A stretch of DNA of 11,505 nt from Treponema sp. (GTDB lineage Bacteria > Spirochaetota > Spirochaetia > Treponematales > Breznakiellaceae). A program made the translations under genes and the position numbers. The notes under the pieces were generated by a model that saw nothing but the letters and a program-made list of their open reading frames with translations, did not search any database and was not told the origin of the DNA. How positions within the stretch are numbered: the stretch's first letter is position 1; every line of letters starts with the position of its first letter. Positions 1-5,528 of this stretch are shown in pieces. The DNA is taken from contig JAITNU010000181.1 of the NCBI GenBank assembly GCA_031290325.1, positions 1 through 11,505 of the forward strand, given 5' to 3'.

Positions 1-735
1 CAGAGAGTGAAAACTGATGATCCCGAGCCTCCCCCCCGGCTCAAGGACCCGCAACGCGCCCTCAAGGAGATCCGGAAGCTGCGAAAGCTCCCCATTAACC
101 GCGATACGCAGGGCCTGAAAGGTCCTGGTTGCCGGGTGGATGGGGCCATGCCGGTAATGAGCCGGAACCGCCTGTGCCACAATCTCCGCCAGGGCACCGG
201 AACTGCTTATGGTCCCCCGGGACCGGGCCTCCACAATACCCCGGGCTATACGCCGGGAATACCGCTCCTCAGCATTATAATACAAAAGGTCTGCCAACCC
301 TTTTTCGGGAAGCCGGGCAATGATATCCGCCACGCTCTGGCCCCTGGTCGTATCAAGACGCATATCAAGAACCTCATCTTTCGTAAAGCTAAAGCCCCGC
401 TCCCCTTTCTCATAATGATACCGGCTCACCCCCAAATCAATGAGTATCGTATCCGGCCTCGTACCATCACGGAACAGCTCTACAAAAAAATCACAGGCCC
501 ATCCTGCATAAAAACGGACCCGGTCGCCAAACTCCTTAAGCCGTTCCCTGGCTACCTCCTGGATAAGCGGATCCGCATCAACCCCAATAACCTGCAAATC
601 CGGAAATCGTGATAAAAATACATAACTATGACCTCCCTCCCCCAAGGTAGCGTCCACCATCAATCCTCCCCCCTGGCGAGGGGCAAGGAATCGAACTGTC
701 TCTTCCAGTAAGACCGGCGTATGTACAACATTCAT
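1..735 (-). CDS. rsmH: RsmH, 16S rRNA (cytosine-1402-N4) methyltransferase, 3'-truncated by window edge
   Basis: SAM-dependent enzyme that N4-methylates C1402 of 16S rRNA in the small-subunit decoding centre; cytoplasmic. The leftward reading frame runs open for 245 codons to base 1 with no stop, so the C-terminal part (the family is usually about 300-320 residues) lies outside. It begins MNVVHTPVLLEETVRFL, a typical RsmH N-terminus. The SAM-binding motif DATLGEGGHS is at residues 28-37, IDLGVS near 99-104, ERGFSF at 112-117, the family motif PATRTFQALRIAVNGEL at 201-217, and GGRLGIISFHSL at the edge. The region between IDLGVS and ERGFSF (RYHYEKG) departs from the commoner SSPQLD-type sequence. 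The ATG at 733-735 gives the family N-terminus, but no clear Shine-Dalgarno precedes it. The gene lies downstream of the flaA terminator and has its own candidate promoter. In many bacteria rsmH heads the division/cell-wall cluster, which cannot be checked here. Confidence 0.93.
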   Translation of the reverse strand, partial: MNVVHTPVLLEETVRFLAPRQGGGLMVDATLGEGGHSYVFLSRFPDLQVIGVDADPLIQEVARERLKEFGDRVRFYAGWACDFFVELFRDGTRPDTILIDLGVSRYHYEKGERGFSFTKDEVLDMRLDTTRGQSVADIIARLPEKGLADLLYYNAEERYSRRIARGIVEARSRGTISSSGALAEIVAQAVPAHYRHGPIHPATRTFQALRIAVNGELSQLPDLLEGALRVLEPGGRLGIISFHSL

Positions 736-757
736 CAAAAATATTTCACTAAATTAC

Positions 758-785
758 ATTATTATACAGAAAATCATCCAGTCAA
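758..785 (-). promoter_or_regulatory. Candidate sigma-70 promoter of rsmH
   Basis: On the minus strand TTGACT (785-780) is followed after 16 nt by AATAAT (763-758). A perfect TATAAT also overlaps (766-761), but only 13 nt from the -35. Initiation near 751 would leave a short leader before the rsmH ATG at 735. The site sits between the flaA terminator and rsmH, which supports separate transcription of rsmH. Confidence 0.45.
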
Positions 786-810
786 TACTCAAACCAGGAA
801 ATATCATAAA

Positions 811-860
811 AAGAAAAAAGGAGAGGGAAGCATCGCATACTGCAAACCTCCCTCTCCTTT
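811..860 (-). terminator. Intrinsic terminator of the flaA operon
   Basis: A 12-bp perfect inverted repeat pairs 849-860 with 817-828 (AAAGGAGAGGGA on the plus strand) around a 20-nt loop. Read leftward, the stem runs directly into a long T tract interrupted by a single C. This is a canonical Rho-independent terminator about 70 nt past the second flaA stop, isolating the operon from rsmH. In the plus direction the stem is also followed by T-rich DNA (861-870), so some bidirectional activity is possible. Confidence 0.85.
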
Positions 861-929
861 CTTTTACTTTAAACAACCCTTTTTTGGTAGCTACTTAACT
901 ACCAATCCAATCAAACCACCATCGGACTT

Positions 930-1652
930 CTACCACGAATCCAGCATATCATCGGGATCCCGGCTATCCTCGGCGAAAAGGTCTGTAACAGCCCGGAGAT
1001 CGTCCAGGTAGAGGTAATAGGTCCCAACCGTTTCGGACGGATCACAATCGACCCGGAACCCGGTAATCTTAATGCCCAACTGGTTATTGTAGTGATAATT
1101 CCGCTGAACAATCCCGTTCCGGCCATCTTCCCTCTGGGGAGGAATCGCAACGGTCAATTTTTTCCAGCCCTGGAAATTCAATTTTCCCATCGAGAGTTCA
1201 AAGGAGCGGCCAAAATAATCCTGAACCAACAATTTTAATTCATGATTGTAATTACGACCAACCACCCATACCGAAACGGTCTTGGTGATACCCTCAATAG
1301 GAATAGGCCGGCGCGGAGTGAGAATAAAGCTGCTGTGGCCCCGATGGAGAAAATCAACCCGGGTACCCAGGACATACTTATCCGGGATATTAAGATCCGC
1401 CTCTTCTTCTATGGGCTGCTTCTCTGCAGGATTTCCCTCAAAAAGGCGGCTCACCACATAACCGGCATTCGAAGACATGCTGGGAATCCAATACCCATCA
1501 TGTTCAAATTTATCAACCGAAACTTCCTTGAGATTCTGTTGAGCAGCATCCAGTCCTATCCGGCTGGGGTCTGTGTCGCCAACCGCCGGACTTTGAGCAA
1601 ACAAAATCCCGGTTACCAGCAATAAGGCTATACCAAAAATATATCGCTTCAT
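930..1652 (-). CDS. flaA: FlaA-type flagellar filament outer layer (sheath) protein, downstream paralogue
   Basis: Predicted periplasmic-flagellum sheath protein of 240 residues. In spirochaetes FlaA proteins are exported and coat the FlaB core of the periplasmic flagellum, affecting stiffness and cell shape. An N-terminal Sec signal is visible (MKRYIF, hydrophobic residues 6-18, likely cleavage near LFAQ at 17-20). The conserved FlaA core follows: VSVWVVGRNYNHELKLLVQDYFG at 126-148 in two adjoining blocks, MGKLNFQGWKKL at 155-166, and YYLYLDDLRAVTDLF at 212-226. It shares this architecture with the gene upstream, so the two are diverged paralogues. The start codon overlaps the upstream stop by 4 bp (ATGA), indicating translational coupling, and the downstream terminator ends the operon. 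From memory it corresponds to the TP0663/FlaA2 type; which paralogue is which was not tested. Confidence 0.85.
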   Translation of the reverse strand: MKRYIFGIALLLVTGILFAQSPAVGDTDPSRIGLDAAQQNLKEVSVDKFEHDGYWIPSMSSNAGYVVSRLFEGNPAEKQPIEEEADLNIPDKYVLGTRVDFLHRGHSSFILTPRRPIPIEGITKTVSVWVVGRNYNHELKLLVQDYFGRSFELSMGKLNFQGWKKLTVAIPPQREDGRNGIVQRNYHYNNQLGIKITGFRVDCDPSETVGTYYLYLDDLRAVTDLFAEDSRDPDDMLDSW

Positions 1653-2404
1653 TCAGCAGCCTCCTCTCCATTCCAGAGTTCTTGCACCCGCGCCGGATCC
1701 GCCAACTCTTTCCCATCATAGATGGATTCAAACATATCCGATACTACCCGGAATTGATCAAAATAGATGTAAAAGTTATTGACCTGTTCCTGGGGCTGTG
1801 TCCAAATCCGAAACTTAACAAAAGTTAAGGATTGTTTGGCAGGAAGAATCCGCTTTGCCTGGGAAATGCTCCGCGGCACTGAAGCCCGCAGGTTTTTCCA
1901 TCCCTGGAAAGCAAGGTTTCCCATCTTTACCGTATGGATCACCCCTTGATAATCCCGAACATAGGCTTCGAGATCATACCGAAGGTTCGATCCCCATACC
2001 CACATATCCAAATACTGAACCCGCCCCGGAATCGGAATCTCCGTCGGTCCAGCCTCATCTCCGTCGGCTGCAAGCACCGGATAGATATCTATCCAATTAT
2101 ACCCGCGGCGATCAAATCGCCCCCAGATACCCAGGCTCTTGAGTTCCTCCCCTTCCGGGTTGGAACCAAAAACCGACGCAGGCCATACGGAAACATAACT
2201 CACCTTGGGGAATGTTTCCTCATCCGTTTTGGTGGCAAATTTGCTTGCATCAAACCTCCAATCATACAGAGACTCATCAGTCTGATCAAAAGTCTCCAAA
2301 ATAGTGGCTTGAAGATCGAGCATATACTCATCACCAAAAGCTGATACCACTGCTATACATGCCAAAAGAATAAGGCACATAGCCCTGAAACTACCATGTT
2401 TCAT
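1649..2404 (-). CDS. flaA: FlaA-type flagellar filament outer layer (sheath) protein, upstream paralogue
   Basis: Predicted exported sheath protein of the periplasmic flagellum, 251 residues. A signal peptide is visible (MKHGSFR, hydrophobic 8-22, cleavage probably near VSAFG at 20-24). FlaA core blocks are WVWGSNLRYDLEAYVRDYQG at 135-154, MGNLAFQGWKNLRASVPRSI at 161-180, SLTFVKFRIWTQP at 192-204, and FYIYFDQFRVVSDMF at 211-225. The ATG is chosen because AAGGAG lies 7 nt upstream and a signal peptide follows directly. First gene of a two-gene operon, it overlaps the next flaA by 4 bp and has a strong promoter upstream. The two proteins may occupy different positions or ratios on the filament, which the sequence alone does not decide. 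The T. pallidum counterpart is probably TP0664 (recalled, not searched). Confidence 0.88.
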   Translation of the reverse strand: MKHGSFRAMCLILLACIAVVSAFGDEYMLDLQATILETFDQTDESLYDWRFDASKFATKTDEETFPKVSYVSVWPASVFGSNPEGEELKSLGIWGRFDRRGYNWIDIYPVLAADGDEAGPTEIPIPGRVQYLDMWVWGSNLRYDLEAYVRDYQGVIHTVKMGNLAFQGWKNLRASVPRSISQAKRILPAKQSLTFVKFRIWTQPQEQVNNFYIYFDQFRVVSDMFESIYDGKELADPARVQELWNGEEAAE

Positions 2405-2452
2405 CCCATACTCCTTTTCTATATTAATCGTTGGGAAGTAAAGTCTAGTAGT

Positions 2453-2481
2453 AGTATATTATCTTGTTCAATCTTTGTCAA
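2453..2481 (-). promoter_or_regulatory. Sigma-70-type promoter of the flaA operon
   Basis: On the minus strand a perfect -35 TTGACA (2481-2476), a 17-nt spacer, and -10 TATACT (2458-2453). Predicted start near 2446 gives a leader of roughly 42 nt ending in AAGGAG before the flaA ATG. A housekeeping rather than sigma-28 promoter agrees with what is known for spirochaete flaA genes. It separates flaA transcription from the gene upstream. Confidence 0.65.
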
Positions 2482-2558
2482 ACCTTTACAAGCAATATTA
2501 CTAAAATTATCCAAATTCCTAACGATTTTTTTTTCGGGCCTTAAAAGGCCACTCATAA

Positions 2559-3467
2559 TCAAAGCGTGCTATTATGTATCACATCCTTTAAATGCTCTAA
2601 AACCTCCTTATCCGATATTCTCCCTCCCGGAAACTGAATTCCCGAGGGAATAGACCCCGCCGTCTTTTTTCCATCCACCAGGGCAACCGCCCTGGCAGCC
2701 AATGCCCAGGAGGAATCGTCAAACACCACCTTGACCCCTCTCGAAGTCAAATCCGGGTCTAGCCAGGAAAAAAGAACAACCGGGGTCTTGAGATTCCGTT
2801 CAAGAAAAGCTGGCGCCCGATCAAGCATAACCACACAGGCAATAGTTTGTATATCGGAATAATCCGAGGTACTATTTACATATATAGGCTCCCCCTCAAA
2901 CCCCTGTTCCCGCAAGCCTGAACGAAAGGCATCCTTATATACCCCTCCAAGCTCCCGGTTCCGGAAAAAGAGGATCCCACCGCCCTCTGGAGCATCCTGA
3001 TTAAGGCCCTGCCGGGCAATGATCGCGGCGCACTGCCCTGCCCGGTAAAAATCCCCTTCTGAGTCGGTCCCAATAAAGACCGTCCCCGCCACCTGGGGGT
3101 CCTGGTTCCGCTCCCCCAGGATAAGCACCGGAACCCCAGGGGCTTGCTCCGCGTAGCGTCCGGCCCCCTCGTAATAACGATAGGGAAAGAGCACGCAATA
3201 CGGGGAAGCCGCTTTTTCTTCCACCGCGAAGGCGACCATCTCAGGTTCGGCACTATCACCGATAAGTACCAGCTTCACCTGCCGGAAAAGCTTACAAGCC
3301 GTCTCAATATGTTTTACCTGGCCCCTCCTGATTCCGTAGAGCGCATTAAATGAAGCATCAGTAACAACCAGCACCGGGGCACGAAGGAAAAATAACCCTC
3401 CGCCCAGGGCAGCTATGATCACCAATCCCAAAATAAGGTAGCTATTCCTGCCTCTACGGATATCCAT
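2559..3467 (-). CDS. Membrane-anchored periplasmic-binding-protein-like protein of unknown ligand
   Basis: Protein of 302 residues with a short basic N-terminus (MDIRRGRNSY), one strong transmembrane or uncleaved signal helix at about 10-32, and a large extracytoplasmic domain. The pattern is that of type I periplasmic-binding folds: a strand-first start APVLVVTDASFNALYG, a central VPVLILGERN, then VFIGTDSEGDFYRAGQCAAIIA, which resembles the hinge and sugar-binding region of LacI/BMP-like proteins, and later GILFFRNRELGGVYKDAF. I do not recognise the exact family, and no lipobox or transporter genes are adjacent. The ATG at 3465-3467 is preferred over one nine codons upstream, because that one would fall inside the promoter and neither has a Shine-Dalgarno; the chosen start may be leaderless. 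A weak hairpin but no clear terminator follows. The neighbourhood (aldolase, flaA pair) hints at a conserved treponemal locus. Confidence 0.72.
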   Translation of the reverse strand: MDIRRGRNSYLILGLVIIAALGGGLFFLRAPVLVVTDASFNALYGIRRGQVKHIETACKLFRQVKLVLIGDSAEPEMVAFAVEEKAASPYCVLFPYRYYEGAGRYAEQAPGVPVLILGERNQDPQVAGTVFIGTDSEGDFYRAGQCAAIIARQGLNQDAPEGGGILFFRNRELGGVYKDAFRSGLREQGFEGEPIYVNSTSDYSDIQTIACVVMLDRAPAFLERNLKTPVVLFSWLDPDLTSRGVKVVFDDSSWALAARAVALVDGKKTAGSIPSGIQFPGGRISDKEVLEHLKDVIHNSTL

Positions 3468-3473
3468 AATTAT

Positions 3474-3502
3474 ACTATACCAGTATAGACACAAAGGATC
3501 AA
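3474..3502 (-). promoter_or_regulatory. Candidate promoter of the binding-protein-like gene, possibly leaderless
   Basis: Minus strand -35 TTGATC (3502-3497), 17-nt spacer, -10 TATAGT (3479-3474). Six bases separate the -10 from the chosen ATG (3467), placing the predicted start on or beside the initiation codon. The element interleaves with the divergent aldolase promoter. Confidence 0.45.
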
Positions 3503-3514
3503 GATAGATATAAT
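3486..3514 (+). promoter_or_regulatory. Promoter of the aldolase gene
   Basis: Plus strand -35 TAGACA (3486-3491), 17-nt spacer, perfect -10 TATAAT (3509-3514); start expected near 3521. AAGGAG (3534-3539) precedes the ATG by 5 nt. The -35 box lies inside the spacer of the opposing promoter, so the two polymerases would compete. Confidence 0.6.
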
Positions 3515-3544
3515 AGAAAACATCACATTATTCAAGGAGTTTAT

Positions 3545-4543
3545 ATGACCAGTTATACCGAATTGGGCCTTGTCAATACCGTCGCATTGTTTAAGAAGGC
3601 GGTAAGTGGCGGCTATGCGCTGCCAGCCTATAATTTTAATAACATGGAACAGATGCAGGCCATTGTCCAGGCCTGTGTTGAGACCAAATCACCGGTGATC
3701 TTACAGGTTTCTGCGGGAGCCAGGAAATATGCCAATCAGAATCTCTTGAAGAACATGGCCAAGGGCGCCGTTGAATATGCCCACGAACTGGGATGCGACA
3801 TCCCCATTGTGTTGCACCTGGATCATGGGGACAGCTTTGAGTTGTGCAAGGACTGCATCGAAACGGGATTTTCCTCGGTTATGATTGACGGGTCCCACCT
3901 TTCCTTTAATGAGAACATCGCTCTGACCAAAAAGGTCTGCGAATTCGCCCATTCCCGGAAGGATTATGTTTCGGTGGAAGGAGAACTGGGGGTGCTTGCA
4001 GGGGTTGAAGATGAAGTCTCCGCTGAAAAGAGCCATTATACCCAGCCTGAGGAGGTGCAGAAATTCCTGGATGGAACCGGGGTCGATTCTCTGGCCATTT
4101 CCATCGGCACCAGTCACGGCCGGGCCAAATTCAAACCTGAACAGTGCACCAGGGATGCCAACGGTATCCTTATCCCCCCTCCCCTGCGTTTCGACATCCT
4201 GGAAGAAATCGAGAAAAAGATACCCGGTTTCCCCATTGTCCTCCACGGTTCCTCATCGGTCCCGGTTGAATACGTGAAGATGATTGAACAATACGGCGGA
4301 AGCCTCACCGATTCGGTGGGTATCCCGGAGGAGCAGCTCCGCCGGGCTGCCAAGAGCGCGGTCTGCAAGATAAATATCGACTCCGATGGTCGGCTGGCCA
4401 TGACCGCCCTCATCAGAAAGGTATTTGCGGAAAAGCCCGATGAGTTCGACCCCCGCAAATACCTGGGACCTGCCCGGGATGAGCTGAAAAAGCTCTATAC
4501 CCACAAGAACATCAATGTCCTCGGTTCCGCAGGCAAGGCTTAG
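3545..4543 (+). CDS. fba: Class II (zinc-dependent) fructose-bisphosphate aldolase
   Basis: Cytoplasmic glycolytic/gluconeogenic enzyme that interconverts fructose-1,6-bisphosphate with glyceraldehyde-3-phosphate and dihydroxyacetone phosphate. The 332-residue length is normal. LHLDHGDSFE at 90-99 supplies the catalytic Asp93 and zinc ligand His94. EGELGVLAG is at 145-153, ISIGTSHGRAKF with zinc ligand His191 at 185-196, and IVLHGSSSVP with zinc ligand His234 at 231-240. KINIDSD at 275-281 is the phosphate/substrate-binding stretch. The long insertions and GELGVLAGVEDEV arrangement suit the class IIB branch. AAGGAG 5 nt upstream fixes the start. It appears to be a single-gene transcription unit from its own promoter, divergent from the binding-protein-like gene. 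All key residues are present. A related tagatose-bisphosphate specificity cannot be excluded, but glycolytic aldolase is much likelier given the spirochaetal context. Confidence 0.95.
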   Translation: MTSYTELGLVNTVALFKKAVSGGYALPAYNFNNMEQMQAIVQACVETKSPVILQVSAGARKYANQNLLKNMAKGAVEYAHELGCDIPIVLHLDHGDSFELCKDCIETGFSSVMIDGSHLSFNENIALTKKVCEFAHSRKDYVSVEGELGVLAGVEDEVSAEKSHYTQPEEVQKFLDGTGVDSLAISIGTSHGRAKFKPEQCTRDANGILIPPPLRFDILEEIEKKIPGFPIVLHGSSSVPVEYVKMIEQYGGSLTDSVGIPEEQLRRAAKSAVCKINIDSDGRLAMTALIRKVFAEKPDEFDPRKYLGPARDELKKLYTHKNINVLGSAGKA

Positions 4544-4558
4544 GGCGTACTCAACCTG

Positions 4559-4650
4559 AGCAGCCAGTCGTTCGGGGCGGGAACGAGCCGTACGTTTTTC
4601 GGCTTCGCCAGCTGCCCCCGGACCCCTGCGGCCCTCTCCCCCTTGCTGCT
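4559..4650. other. GC-rich, hairpin-rich convergent spacer
   Basis: Between the convergent aldolase and membrane-protein genes lies a GC-rich stretch bounded by AGCAGC (4559-4564) and GCTGCT (4645-4650). It contains two consecutive small stems: CGTTC/GAACG (4569-4573 with 4581-4585) and AGCCG/CGGCT (4586-4590 with 4600-4604, loop containing TTTTT). A polypyrimidine run (4611-4644) follows. No coding potential is evident. It may act as a bidirectional terminator or be a dispersed intergenic repeat; neither is demonstrated. Confidence 0.35.
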
Positions 4651-5285
4651 TACGTACTTATCTTATAGAAGGAATAGATGATTGACGCTGCCAGGGGAAT
4701 CATCGTTATAAAAATCAGCACAAAGCCCAGGGATGATTTTTGGACAAAGAAGGCCCAATAGGTCGTGGTTGCCATAAGGGGTAAGAGCAGCATACCCAAA
4801 AGGATAGGAATGATCAGGAGCGGTTTTCTGTGGGAAACCGAGGTAGCCATAAGGTGTATAAAAAAGGGGATTCCCACGGCGATAGCGGTCCAGAGCAGGG
4901 GCACCAATACGAGGAGGAGGGGATCCTTCATCCAGTTTATTGTTCGGATTACAGCTCCAGGAATAAGCCAGAGGAGGGCAAAATTCGTAAGCTCTGCGGA
5001 ATCGGTGATAATCCGAAAGGGCATTAAAATAAGGCAAAAAATCAAAGGAACCAGCGCCGGCGCTCCGACAATATCGATACCTGCGCTTATCCACCGGGAT
5101 AACTCAAAGCCTCCAGGCTCGATAAAGGCTCCCTGGAAAAACTGAACCAGGGCTGTGATGCTTCCCAAAAGGAGCGCCCAAACACCGCCGGAACCGGAAC
5201 CGGCTCCCGGGGACAAGGACAACCAAAAAAGATAAAACAAAGGCATCCAGAGGATACAGAAAAGGCTCATGCCATACCCTACCAT
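4650..5285 (-). CDS. Hypothetical multispanning membrane protein
   Basis: A 211-residue, strongly hydrophobic protein with about six or seven likely membrane helices: roughly 6-25, 34-54, 70-92, 97-114, 121-147, 154-172 and 185-205. Short basic or acidic loops separate them, for example FELSRW (60-65) and SVSHRKP (149-155). I recognise no catalytic or transport motif. It loosely resembles small Yip1-like or uncharacterised spirochaetal inner-membrane proteins, but I would not assign a family. ATG at 5283-5285 is the first in-frame start after an upstream stop; an internal ATG at 5268-5270 is an alternative, and neither has a strong Shine-Dalgarno. It is transcribed alone, convergent with the aldolase and divergent from the cobalt/nickel operon, whose promoter lies about 60 bp upstream of its start. 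No functional link to metal uptake is visible. Confidence 0.68.
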   Translation of the reverse strand: MVGYGMSLFCILWMPLFYLFWLSLSPGAGSGSGGVWALLLGSITALVQFFQGAFIEPGGFELSRWISAGIDIVGAPALVPLIFCLILMPFRIITDSAELTNFALLWLIPGAVIRTINWMKDPLLLVLVPLLWTAIAVGIPFFIHLMATSVSHRKPLLIIPILLGMLLLPLMATTTYWAFFVQKSSLGFVLIFITMIPLAASIIYSFYKIST

Positions 5286-5346
5286 GCCTGGCGAAGAGGC
5301 TGCAAGGAGCTTGGCGGATAGCGTTGTTCAGCGTATTTTTAGTGGA

Positions 5347-5375
5347 TTGACAGGCTTACACAAAGCCGATATACT
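5347..5375 (+). promoter_or_regulatory. Promoter of the cbiMQO operon with an internal dyad
   Basis: A perfect -35 TTGACA (5347-5352), 17-nt spacer and -10 TATACT (5370-5375); start expected near 5382. The spacer contains a perfect inverted repeat GGCTT-ACACA-AAGCC (5353-5367), well placed for a repressor or MerR-like regulator. Confidence 0.65.
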
Positions 5376-5381
5376 TAATCT

Positions 5382-5528
5382 AAATTTTTAAAACCTACCG
5401 GAATGAATTCCGGTTGTATGCCCATCATGAAGATTGGGCATGAAAGAAGCCATGAAGGCTCATGCTTGTAGCAACGCAGGCAGGGGTTTTTATGGCTTCT
5501 TTATTAGAACCTTTTCAGGAGGATAATT
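5382..5528 (+). promoter_or_regulatory. Structured 5' leader of cbiMQO, candidate metal- or cofactor-responsive RNA
   Basis: The roughly 147-nt untranslated leader folds into several clear stems. ACCGGAA/TTCCGGT (5397-5403 with 5408-5414) closes a TGAA loop. ATGCCCA/TGGGCAT pairs 5418-5424 with 5435-5441. GCATG/CATGC pairs 5438-5442 with 5461-5465 and encloses AGCC/GGCT (5448-5451 with 5457-5460). TGCTTG/CAGGCA pairs 5463-5468 with 5477-5482, with one G-U pair. An 11-bp stem, AAAGAAGCCAT/ATGGCTTCTTT (5443-5453 with 5492-5502), is followed by a T-rich tail and competes with two of the others. Mutually exclusive stems, one terminator-like, are what a riboswitch or attenuator needs. I do not see the conserved cobalamin-riboswitch GCCACTG box. 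NiCo riboswitch membership is possible but I could not verify its consensus. AGGAGG (5517-5522) sits 6 nt before cbiM. Confidence 0.55.

Noticed and set aside
7..612. Plus-strand open frame of 201 codons at the left edge
   Set aside because: The complementary strand encodes RsmH with its motifs throughout; the plus frame has no recognisable features and is a shadow.
886..903. GGTAG/CTACC inverted repeat after the second flaA gene
   Set aside because: Only 5 bp, and a much stronger terminator lies 25 bp further downstream.
2525..2555. Hairpin GGCC-TTAAAA-GGCC with an adjacent homopolymer, as terminator for the binding-protein gene
   Set aside because: In the direction of transcription the stem is followed by an A run, not a T run, and it has only 4-6 base pairs.
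3701..4246. Minus-strand open frame of 181 codons inside the aldolase gene
   Set aside because: Fully inside a well-conserved gene with catalytic motifs on the other strand.
5382..5528. Classical cobalamin riboswitch upstream of cbiM
   Set aside because: The leader is shorter than usual and the conserved GCCACTG-type box is not present.
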